Source of the DNA: DATKAB01 sp964542745
Lineage (GTDB): Bacteria > Eisenbacteria > RBG-16-71-46
Assembly (NCBI GenBank): GCA_964542745.1
Contig: CAZIVR010000003.1
Coordinates: forward strand, 1 to 64,000
Length of the DNA: 64,000 nucleotides
Direction of reading: 5' to 3'
Shown here: positions 28,112-35,640 of the stretch, one piece after another
Position numbering within the stretch: position 1 is the stretch's first letter
Layout: each line of letters starts with the position of its first letter
Notes under the pieces: generated by a model
The model's database searches: none
Seen by the model: only the letters and a program-made list of their open reading frames with translations
What the model was told of the DNA's origin: nothing
Made by a program: the position numbers and the translations under genes

Positions 28112-30769
28112 ATGCACCCTGCCTCACCCCGCAGTCCCTTTCAGCGGCTCGCGCGCCGCCGTTCGCTGATCGCGCTGGCCGTGCTCCCGCTCCTGCTCGC
28201 GAGCTCGGCGCCGCTCCAGACCGCCGAGAGCATCCCGAGCGGGATCCTCGCCGAGTCGGCGCCCGCCGTGCTCGAGGCTTCGGCCGTGATCAACGTCGCT
28301 GAGCTCGCGAGGATCGAAGCCGGCAAGACCGGCCCCTCGGTGCCGATCCGCATGCGCAAGCTCAACCGCGGTCTCGTGGATCCTCCGGAGCCCGACGCTC
28401 CCGAGGCCAAGGGCTCGACGCTCCTGCCCGGTCTCGAGACCGCGCAGCAGCCCGGCGGTCCGCGGCTGCTGGTGGCCTCGCCGTCGCCGACCCAGACCTA
28501 CATGGGCCTCGACGACATCCCGATGGCCGACTCGAACTACATCATCATCCCGCCCGACATCGCGGGTGGCGTCGGCCCCACCAAGGTGATGGAGAGCTTC
28601 AACAACAACTACCGCATCCGCGACAAGGCCACCGGTGCGACCCAGCTCACGATGGGCACGGCGACCTTCTGGGCCGCGGTGACCACCGGCGCTGAGCGCA
28701 ACGGCCTTACCGATCCGCGCACCACCTACGATCCCTACAACAACCGCTGGATCGTCTGCATGCAGACCACGCTCACCAACGGCTCGGTGCTGGTGGGTGT
28801 TTCCCAGACCAGCGACCCCGCCGGAGCGTGGTACCTGTACAAGTTCTCCGGGTTGTCGGGAACGCTCGGTACCAGCTACCTGCTGGACTTCCCCACCATC
28901 GGCTTCAACAAGAACTGGGTCGCGATTTCGATCAACCGCTACACGACCGCCGGCGCGTTCTCCTACGGCGTGTGCCTCGTGCTCAACTACCCGAATCTCC
29001 GCGTGGGGGTCGGCGGCGGGTCGCTCTTCACGCTCAATTCGGGTGCCGGCAGCACCCACTTCGTCTCCTCGCCCGCGGTGACCTACTCGACCACTCAGGA
29101 CTCGCTGTTCGTGGTGACCCACCTGAGCAGCGCCGGCGCCACGTACGCGGTGGACGTGATCACGGGCACGCCGGCGGCTCCGGTCTTCACGCTGGCGGGC
29201 GCGAGCAACGTGCGCCCCGGCGGTGGCTGGACCCAGCCGAGCGGGAACATCCTTCCGCAGGCCGCTCCCATCTCCGGAGCCAGCGCCTGCGGCGCGACGC
29301 CCTGCAAGATGGAGTCGCAGGACGCGCAGGTCCGTTCCTCGCCGATCTACCGCAACGGCGCGCTGTGGTACTCGCAGACCATCGGACTTCCGGCCGGCGG
29401 CCTGACGCGCACCGCGGCCCAGTGGACCAAGATCGCACCGGCGCTGACCCCCACGTTCCTCGATGGCGGCCGGGTGGATGATCCGACCGCGACCGCAACC
29501 AACGGTGGGAAGTGGCACGCGTACGCGTCGCTGTCGGTGAACGCGAACAACGACATGATGCTCGGCTTCACCCAGTTCGCGTCCAACCAGTACCCGGGCG
29601 GGGGCTACGCGTTCCGCTACGGCACCGACGCCGCGGGCACGATGCGCGATCCGATCGTCTACAAGGCGGGCGAGGACTACTACCACAAGACCTTCAGCAC
29701 GGCGACGGGCCGCAACCGCTGGGGCGACTACAGCACGGTGCAGGTGGATCCGTGCAACGACCAGACGCTGTGGGCGCTGCAGGAGTACGCCAAGGCGCGC
29801 ACCGGCACCGACGACGGCAACACCGGCAGCAACTCGAGCCGGTGGAGCTCGTGGTGGGCGCGGCTCGCCGGCAACGAACCCGTGGCCAGCGTGAGCTGCC
29901 CGCTCGACACCGCCGGATCGCCGGGCGCCACGGTGACGCGGAAGTTCCGGATCACCAACACCGGCACGGCCTCGGGGCAGTTCAACTACTCGGTGACCGA
30001 CGTCGCGGGCTGGGGTGGCCCGGTGAGCGGCACCACGCCGGTGCTCGCGCCGGCGAGCTTCTTCGACGTGTTCGTGAACTTCAACGTGCCGTCGAACTGC
30101 ACCCCGCCGACCGACCTGGTGACCTTCACCGCCTCGGTGGTCGCGGCCTCCGGCTGCTACGGATCGGTGACCTGCAACACCACCGTGTACTGCGACATCG
30201 CCACCGCGGCGCTGGTCTCGCGCTTCAACGCGCAGACCGGGGGCTCGGGCGTGGATCTGTCGTGGTGGTCCGACGCGGTCGGCCAGGTCCGTTCGTGGAA
30301 GGTCTATCGCGCGGCGGCGCCGGAAGGCGGCTGGTCCGCGGTGACCGAGGAACCCATCGCGATGCGGTCGGGCGGCGAGTTCAAGCTGCACGACGCGGGC
30401 GCGTTCGCCGGGGACAACTACTACCGGCTGAGCGCGGTGATGTCGGACGGTCGCGAGCAGTTCCTGAGCAGCACCCGCGTGGGAGGCACGGCGCGCGAGC
30501 TGGCGTTCGCGATCTCCGGCGGGAATCCGTTCTCGGGATCCACGATGCTTCGCTACTCGCTCCCGAAGAGCGAGCACGTGCGGCTCGACATCTACAGCGT
30601 GGCCGGTGAGCGCGTGCGCTCGCTGGTGAACCGCGTCGAGTCGCCCGGCGAGTACACCGTGGAATTCGCGCTGCGTCGCGACGGGCGGTCGCTGGCTCCC
30701 GGCGTCTACCTCGCGCGCCTCACCGTGGGCACGCAGCAGCGGACCCTGCGGCTGGTCGCCCGCGACTAG
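28112..30769 (+). CDS. Large secreted protein with sorting-like C-terminal domain
   Basis: The 885-residue product has GGAGG seven bases before its ATG and a signal peptide in residues 1-30. Residues ~130-590 form one repetitive beta-rich domain, probably a propeller (DIAGGVGPTKVMESFNNNYR, TYDPYNNRWIVCMQTT, GNRRWGDYS-like GRNRWGDYSTVQVDP). An Ig-like segment (~595-700), an Fn3-like segment (~710-800, WKVYRAAAPEGGW) and a FlgD-like domain (SGGNPFSGSTMLRYSLP, IYSVAGERV, PGVYLARLTVG) follow. It is expected at the cell surface or outside. No catalytic motif is evident; I cannot assign a function beyond the architecture. Confidence 0.88.
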   Translation: MHPASPRSPFQRLARRRSLIALAVLPLLLASSAPLQTAESIPSGILAESAPAVLEASAVINVAELARIEAGKTGPSVPIRMRKLNRGLVDPPEPDAPEAKGSTLLPGLETAQQPGGPRLLVASPSPTQTYMGLDDIPMADSNYIIIPPDIAGGVGPTKVMESFNNNYRIRDKATGATQLTMGTATFWAAVTTGAERNGLTDPRTTYDPYNNRWIVCMQTTLTNGSVLVGVSQTSDPAGAWYLYKFSGLSGTLGTSYLLDFPTIGFNKNWVAISINRYTTAGAFSYGVCLVLNYPNLRVGVGGGSLFTLNSGAGSTHFVSSPAVTYSTTQDSLFVVTHLSSAGATYAVDVITGTPAAPVFTLAGASNVRPGGGWTQPSGNILPQAAPISGASACGATPCKMESQDAQVRSSPIYRNGALWYSQTIGLPAGGLTRTAAQWTKIAPALTPTFLDGGRVDDPTATATNGGKWHAYASLSVNANNDMMLGFTQFASNQYPGGGYAFRYGTDAAGTMRDPIVYKAGEDYYHKTFSTATGRNRWGDYSTVQVDPCNDQTLWALQEYAKARTGTDDGNTGSNSSRWSSWWARLAGNEPVASVSCPLDTAGSPGATVTRKFRITNTGTASGQFNYSVTDVAGWGGPVSGTTPVLAPASFFDVFVNFNVPSNCTPPTDLVTFTASVVAASGCYGSVTCNTTVYCDIATAALVSRFNAQTGGSGVDLSWWSDAVGQVRSWKVYRAAAPEGGWSAVTEEPIAMRSGGEFKLHDAGAFAGDNYYRLSAVMSDGREQFLSSTRVGGTARELAFAISGGNPFSGSTMLRYSLPKSEHVRLDIYSVAGERVRSLVNRVESPGEYTVEFALRRDGRSLAPGVYLARLTVGTQQRTLRLVARD

Positions 30770-30795
30770 CGGCGGCGGATCGGGAAGCAGCAACG

Positions 30796-30825
30796 GCTCC
30801 CCGGGGCTTCGCGGCCCCGGGGAGC
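30796..30825 (+). terminator. Rho-independent-type terminator
   Basis: A perfect 12-bp stem (GCTCCCCGGGGC and complement) with loop TTCGCG is followed by TTCGTTTGG, 27 bases after the stop at 30769. Confidence 0.8.
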
Positions 30826-30912
30826 TTCGTTTGGGGCAGCGGGTCGCGCGGCCAGCGGCATCGGGTTCGAGGGCGGCGGGTCGAGCGGCCGCGGAGAGTG
30901 CGCGAAGCCGAT

Positions 30913-31899
30913 CTAGACCGGCAGTTCCATCTGCGCGGCTTCGGGAGGCGGCGCCGGCGGCCGCTCGCGGCGGTCGGCGATGCCGTGCGCGCGGGCCAGC
31001 GCCTTCACCCGCGCGCCGAGGTCGCGCCCGTACTCCGCGGGCAGGTAGTCGCGCCCCGCGAACAGGCGTTCGTAGCGCGGCAGCTCCTCCGGCCACTCGC
31101 GGGCCAGCGCCTCGAGGAAGTGCTCGCGCGTCCCGGGCCGGAGGTTGAGGGGCGCGCACCAGAGCGAGCACGCCCCGGCCTCCCGCGCCGCGCGCACGAC
31201 GGCCGCGAGGCCCTCCGGCGAGTCGCTGAGCCCGGGCAGGATCGGCGCCAGCGCCACGCTCGCCCGGATCCCGCCCGCGACCAGCCGCGCGAGCGCGCGC
31301 AGGCGGTGGCGGGGATGCGCGGTTCCCGGCTCGGTCGCCCGCCAGACCCGGTCGTCGAGGGTCGGCACCGAGAAGCTCACCGAGACCTTCGCGCGCGCCG
31401 CGGCCCGGCGCAGCACGTCGAGGTCGCGCACCACCAGGGTGCCCCGCGTGATGATCCCGAACGGCGTGCGGAAGTCGGCGAGCGCCTCGAGGCAGGCGCG
31501 GGTGAGGCGGTAGCGGCCCTCGATCGGCTGGTAGGGATCGGTCGCGGCGCCGATCAGCACGTAGCCGCGAGCCCAGGAGGGTCGCGCCAGCTCCGAGCGC
31601 AGCACCTCGGCCACGTTGGTCTTCACGCGGATGGTGCGGCCGTAGCGGTCGTCGCTCGGCCGGTCGGCGCGACGCTCGAAACCGCGCACGTAGCAGAAGG
31701 TGCAGCGGTGGGCGCAGCCCGTGTAGGGATTGAGCGACCACTCGAAGTCCATCCCGGTGACGCGGTTGAGCGCGGAGCGGCAGGGGGTTTCGATCGCCCC
31801 GTCGAGCCGCGCGGGCAGGCGGCCCGGAGCGGGCCGCGGCGCGGGCGGCGTCGCCGAGGCCTCAGGGGTGGAATCCGGATGCGCCGCGTGGCCGGGCAT
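30913..31899 (-). CDS. SplB-like (Rv2578c-type) radical SAM protein
   Basis: The product has 328 residues from the ATG at 31899; a GTG eleven codons upstream is possible. The radical SAM motif CAHRCTFC has C62, C66 and C69, preceded by NPYTGC and followed by YVRGFE, the pattern of the SPL-like family that includes Rv2578c. TDPYQPIEGRYRLTR and IITRGTLVVRDLDVL are further family hallmarks. Spore photoproduct lyase itself repairs DNA, but members of this subgroup in non-sporulating bacteria have no proven role. It is followed on the same strand only by a terminator of the convergent gene. Confidence 0.88.
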   Translation of the reverse strand: MPGHAAHPDSTPEASATPPAPRPAPGRLPARLDGAIETPCRSALNRVTGMDFEWSLNPYTGCAHRCTFCYVRGFERRADRPSDDRYGRTIRVKTNVAEVLRSELARPSWARGYVLIGAATDPYQPIEGRYRLTRACLEALADFRTPFGIITRGTLVVRDLDVLRRAAARAKVSVSFSVPTLDDRVWRATEPGTAHPRHRLRALARLVAGGIRASVALAPILPGLSDSPEGLAAVVRAAREAGACSLWCAPLNLRPGTREHFLEALAREWPEELPRYERLFAGRDYLPAEYGRDLGARVKALARAHGIADRRERPPAPPPEAAQMELPV

Positions 31900-31977
31900 G
31901 CGCGAACTATGGGGCCGGCGACCTCGGGGCACAAGTGTGCAGTCGCGTTTCCGCCGCGGCGTGGGGCGCCCGGCGGG

Positions 31978-33138
31978 TCAGGGCGCCTCGGTCGTCCGGA
32001 GCCATCCGCGCCGGGCCGCATGCCAGATCGCGGTTCCCGCCAGGAGCCCGATGACGTACCCGTTCGGGAGCCCGATCACGGCGGCCGCCACCAGCAGCGC
32101 GATCCACAGCTCCGAGGGATCCCCGGCCACGTCCCCCACCAGCGTCATCAGGCTCACGGCTTCCACCAGCAGTACCGTTCCGAGGATCGCCATCGGGAAC
32201 ACGCCGACCACGGTGGCGAAGCCCGGCGCGAGGAACAATCCGATCGCGAGGTACATCGCGCCGTAGATCACCGGCGCGCCGCCGGTGCGCGCCCCGAACG
32301 CGTGGAACCCGGCGAGCCCGCCGCACCCGTGGCAGGCGGGCAGCGCCCCGAACGGCGGGGCGATCACGTTCATGAGCCCGTAGGTGAACCCGATCCGCCT
32401 CACGCCCACCGCGCGTTCGGGGAAGAGATCGCGCGTGGCCTGGCTGGTGGCCAGCACCGAGTTCCCGAGCGAGAGCGCGAGCTGGGGCAGCGCCAGCACC
32501 AGCGCCCCGCGCCCGATCTCCTCGAACGTCGGCGGCGCGAACACCGGCAGCCGGAAACCGAAGATCGCGCCCGACGCGGGCGGTGCGAGGCCGGTCCACA
32601 GCGCGTAGGCCACGCCCAGCGCGATCACCACCAGCGGGCCCGGCACCCGGCGCTGGCGGCGGAGCAACAGCAGCAACGCGAGCGCGATCGCGGCCACCGC
32701 GTAGCCGCGCGGGCCGTCCTTCCCGGCGTAGTCGCCGAGGGCGAGCCGCGCGAGCGTGAGCCCGAGCCCGAGCTGGATGCCGCGCACCACCGCGAGCGGC
32801 ACCACCTTCGCGATCCAGTCGAGCGAGCGCGTGGCGGCAAGCACCAGCATCACCGCGCCGATCGCGAGCCCGCCCCCCGCGAGCACGCCGGGGGGCAGCT
32901 TCTGGACGAGCATGATCGCCGCCATCGCCTTGAGCGGCTGGACCGGCATGGGGATGCCGTAGGCGAGGCCGGTCGCGACCTGGAGCGCGCCGAACCCGAT
33001 GCAGACGCTCGCCGGATCGAGCCCGCAGGTGGCGATGAGCCCGACGATCAGCGGCAGGTCGGTCCCGATGTCGCCGAAGGCCCCGGCCAGTTCGTGCCGG
33101 TCGAAGCGGACGCGGGGGAGCCGGGCGGGCGCGGTCAC
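31978..33138 (-). CDS. MOT1-type molybdate/sulfate transporter
   Basis: This 386-residue membrane protein has about ten helices and the hallmarks of the MOT1 family: GAFGDIGTDLPLI in the first helix, GIPMPVQPLKAMAAI in the third, and PACHGCGGLAGFHAFGARTGG in two overlapping parts (PACHGCGGLAG, HAFGARTGG). Plant and algal MOT1 proteins are high-affinity molybdate carriers; bacterial relatives are often annotated as putative sulfate transporters. It starts 22 nt after the stop of mqnE and is probably co-transcribed with it. Confidence 0.87.
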   Translation of the reverse strand: MTAPARLPRVRFDRHELAGAFGDIGTDLPLIVGLIATCGLDPASVCIGFGALQVATGLAYGIPMPVQPLKAMAAIMLVQKLPPGVLAGGGLAIGAVMLVLAATRSLDWIAKVVPLAVVRGIQLGLGLTLARLALGDYAGKDGPRGYAVAAIALALLLLLRRQRRVPGPLVVIALGVAYALWTGLAPPASGAIFGFRLPVFAPPTFEEIGRGALVLALPQLALSLGNSVLATSQATRDLFPERAVGVRRIGFTYGLMNVIAPPFGALPACHGCGGLAGFHAFGARTGGAPVIYGAMYLAIGLFLAPGFATVVGVFPMAILGTVLLVEAVSLMTLVGDVAGDPSELWIALLVAAAVIGLPNGYVIGLLAGTAIWHAARRGWLRTTEAP

Positions 33139-33160
33139 GGGAACGGGGCCGCCTGGGGCT

Positions 33161-34291
33161 TCAGCGGGAGGCGGCGAGCGGCACGGCGGTCTCCGCCCCG
33201 TACTCCTTCACCACGCGATAGAGCGCGTCGCGCTGCACGGGAATCTTGCCCGCCTCGCGGATGGTCTGGACCATGGCCTCCTCGGCCATGCCGACCGGGC
33301 TCTTGGCCTGCGCGGCGTGGGCGATCTTCTCGACGCCGATCGTGCCGTCCATGTCGCTCGCGCCGAAGTTGAGCCCGAGCCCGGCGGTGTCCTGGCCGAG
33401 CATCACCCAGTAGCTCTTCACGTGCGGCACGTTGTCGAACACCAGCCGCGAGATCGCGATGGTCTTCAGGTCCTCGATCGCCGAGGCCTGCCGGCGCACC
33501 AGACCGGTGTTGCCGGGCTGGAACGCGAGCGGGATGAACGCGAAGAACCCCGGCGCGCGGTCCTCGAGCTCGCGCAGGTCCACGAGGTGCTGGACCCGCT
33601 CGGCGCGCGTCTCGATGTGGCCGTAGAGGAGCGTGCAGTTGGAGGGAATGCCCATGCGGTGGGCCACCTCGTGGATCTCGAGCCAGCGCCTGGCACCGAT
33701 CTTCTGGTGGAAGATCTCGCGGCGCACGCGCTCGCTGAACACCTCGGCGCCGCCGCCCGGAAGGGCGTCGAGCCCCGCCTGCTTCAGCTCGGCCAGCACC
33801 CACTCGGCGGGCATGCGCGTGAGCCGGCAGAAGAAATCGATCTCGACGGCGGTGTAGGCCTTGACGCTGAGCGACGGCTTCTTCTCCTTCACCCAGCGGA
33901 TCACGTTCAGGTAGTCGTCGAATCGCCACTTGTTGTGGAGGCCGCCCACGATGTGGATCTCGGTGATCTCGGGGTCCACGTGGGCGACGATCTGTTCGCG
34001 CGTCATGGTGTAGGCGTCGGGGGCGCCCGGCTTCTTGGCGTAGTCGCAGAACTTGCAGCTCAGCACGCACACGTTGGTGGGATTGAGCTGGCGGTTGACC
34101 GTGAAGAAGACGCGGTCGCCGTGGCGGTCGCGGCTCACGGCATTGGCGAGCCGGCCGAGTTCGAGCACCGGGGCGTCGAAGAGCCGGACGCCGTCGGCCT
34201 GGGTGAGGCGCCCCCCCTCGAGAAGGGTCTGCTGGGCGTGCCGGGCGGCGGGGTCGGTGACGCGGACGGCGGCGAGGTGCTCGCGATTCAT
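33161..34291 (-). CDS. mqnE: Aminofutalosine synthase MqnE (radical SAM)
   Basis: The product has 376 residues, usual for the family. The radical SAM motif CVLSCKFC has C75, C79 and C82, preceded by VNRQLNPTNV and followed by DYAKKPG, which is the MqnE rather than the MqnC pattern. GGLHNKW and LPGGGAEVFSERVR are further MqnE-type stretches. It adds an adenosyl radical to 3-enolpyruvylbenzoate to make aminofutalosine in menaquinone synthesis. The ATG at 34291 is used; 34 codons upstream in frame are Arg/Pro-rich and overlap the likely promoter. Confidence 0.94.
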   Translation of the reverse strand: MNREHLAAVRVTDPAARHAQQTLLEGGRLTQADGVRLFDAPVLELGRLANAVSRDRHGDRVFFTVNRQLNPTNVCVLSCKFCDYAKKPGAPDAYTMTREQIVAHVDPEITEIHIVGGLHNKWRFDDYLNVIRWVKEKKPSLSVKAYTAVEIDFFCRLTRMPAEWVLAELKQAGLDALPGGGAEVFSERVRREIFHQKIGARRWLEIHEVAHRMGIPSNCTLLYGHIETRAERVQHLVDLRELEDRAPGFFAFIPLAFQPGNTGLVRRQASAIEDLKTIAISRLVFDNVPHVKSYWVMLGQDTAGLGLNFGASDMDGTIGVEKIAHAAQAKSPVGMAEEAMVQTIREAGKIPVQRDALYRVVKEYGAETAVPLAASR

Positions 34292-34328
34292 GGAGGTCCC
34301 GGGTCGGTCGAAGGTCGAGCGGCGCCGC

Positions 34329-34358
34329 AGTATAGGGCGGCGCCCGCGGGAGGGTCGA
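34329..34358 (-). promoter_or_regulatory. Putative sigma70-type promoter of mqnE
   Basis: On the minus strand TCGACC (34358-34353) and TATACT (34334-34329) are 18 bases apart. Transcription would begin about 30 bases upstream of the mqnE ATG. Confidence 0.5.
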
Positions 34359-34517
34359 GCGGCCGGCCGGCGCGACGGGCCCGGATGGCCCATTCGTGCA
34401 CTTTCCCCGGCCCTCCACCGGCCCGGATCACCGGGACTTTCGCAATTCGCCCGGTTCGTCCGCTATCCGCCCCCCGCCCAAGTGAGGTTCCTTGCTGCAT
34501 TTCGCCCCGGACGGCCT

Positions 34518-34523
34518 TATACT
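34518..34523 (+). promoter_or_regulatory. Putative -10 element of heme-motif secreted protein gene
   Basis: TATACT lies 54 bases upstream of the TTG start at 34578. CTGCAT 17 bases further upstream is a poor -35 box, and TTGCTG is 20 bases away. The upstream sequence resembles the one before the secreted MBL gene (TTGCTGC, TTTCG). Confidence 0.4.
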
Positions 34524-34577
34524 TTCCGCCGTTCTTCCCCAGCCCACTCTCCCCCGGCCACCGAGCGGAGTCGCAGC

Positions 34578-35549
34578 TTGCGCCACATCTTCGTTCGCAC
34601 GTTTGCTCTCGCGATACTGGCCGGCGGATCCACGCTCGCCTATGCGTTCTCCACCGGCCCCCCCGACAGCAGGACGGGAGCGAAGGCCGTCGCGAGCCGG
34701 CCGGCCGAGGCCGTCTGCACCGTGTGCCACTCGGGCAGCACGCTGAACGACCCGAGCGGGCAGCTGCGGATCCTCGGCGTCCCCGCGACCTACCAGCCCA
34801 ACCAGCAGTACGACCTCACCGTGCGGCTCCAGCACACCTGGAGCGTGATGCCTCCCGATCCGCTCAAGTGGGGCTTCCAGATCACCGCGGTGCAGGCCAC
34901 GACCGGCGACAGCGCCGGGCTCTGGCTGCTCGGGACCAACGCCCCGCCCGACACCTTCCGCAGCCGCAAGCCCTCTTCGGGATCCTATGCCCGCCGCCGC
35001 TACATCATGCACACGCGCAACGTGGTCCACCCGATCTACCCCGACGGTTCGACCCGCACGGGCCAGCTCGGGCCGGTGAACTGGACCCTCAAGTGGCAGG
35101 CGCCCCCCGGCGACAGCGGCAAGGTGTACTTCTTCGCCGCCGGAAACTCGGCGAACGGCGACGGGGTCTCGATCGGCAGCGGCGACTTCATCTTCACGAC
35201 CTCGGAGAGCACCACGTACGGCAACACGGTGGACGTGCCGCCGCACTCTCCGAATCTCCCGCTCGCCTTCGAGCTGGTGGCGCCGTGGCCCAATCCGATG
35301 GAGAAATGCACGAACATCGACTTCACGCTCCCGCGCGCGGCCAACGTCGAGCTTTCGATCTTCGACCTGCAGGGCCGGAAGATCCGCACGCTGCTCGAGG
35401 GCTACCGCGAGGCCGGGACGCACGGCTGGTTCTGGGACGGCAAGAAGTCCGACGGCAGCTACGCGAACAACGGCGTCTACTTCCTGCGGCTGCGCGCGGG
35501 CGGCGAACGCCGCGTGCTGACGCAGAAGATCGCGCTGGCGCGCAAGTAG
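34578..35549 (+). CDS. Secreted choice-of-anchor V-like protein with CxxCH motif and sorting-like domain
   Basis: The 323-residue product starts at a TTG with GGAG seven bases upstream; the open frame to 34053 overlaps mqnE. A signal peptide ends near AYAF. CTVCHSG near residue 47 is a single c-type heme-binding motif, after which comes a reelin-like/choice-of-anchor V-type beta domain (~55-220: YDLTVRL, KWGFQITAVQ, NWTLKWQAP, VYFFAAGNSANGDG). The last ~85 residues are a FlgD-like domain (APWPNPMEKC, IFDLQGRKIRTLLEG, GVYFLRLRAGG). Members of this type are exported and may carry one heme; an electron-transfer or binding role is inference. It has its own -10 element and terminator. Confidence 0.85.
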   Translation: MRHIFVRTFALAILAGGSTLAYAFSTGPPDSRTGAKAVASRPAEAVCTVCHSGSTLNDPSGQLRILGVPATYQPNQQYDLTVRLQHTWSVMPPDPLKWGFQITAVQATTGDSAGLWLLGTNAPPDTFRSRKPSSGSYARRRYIMHTRNVVHPIYPDGSTRTGQLGPVNWTLKWQAPPGDSGKVYFFAAGNSANGDGVSIGSGDFIFTTSESTTYGNTVDVPPHSPNLPLAFELVAPWPNPMEKCTNIDFTLPRAANVELSIFDLQGRKIRTLLEGYREAGTHGWFWDGKKSDGSYANNGVYFLRLRAGGERRVLTQKIALARK

Positions 35550-35566
35550 CGGTCGCGGCGAAGGGA

Positions 35567-35599
35567 AACGGGCCCGGCGCGCGAAGCCCCGGGCCCGTT
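35567..35599. terminator. Hairpin terminator between convergent genes
   Basis: An 11-bp perfect stem (AACGGGCCCGG with complement) and an 11-base loop lie 18 bases after the stop at 35549 and 42 bases beyond the stop of the DUF5916 gene on the other strand. Confidence 0.7.
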
Positions 35600-35640
35600 G
35601 CTCTTGCCGCCGGCGCGCGGTGCCCGCCTCGCGCCGTGGA

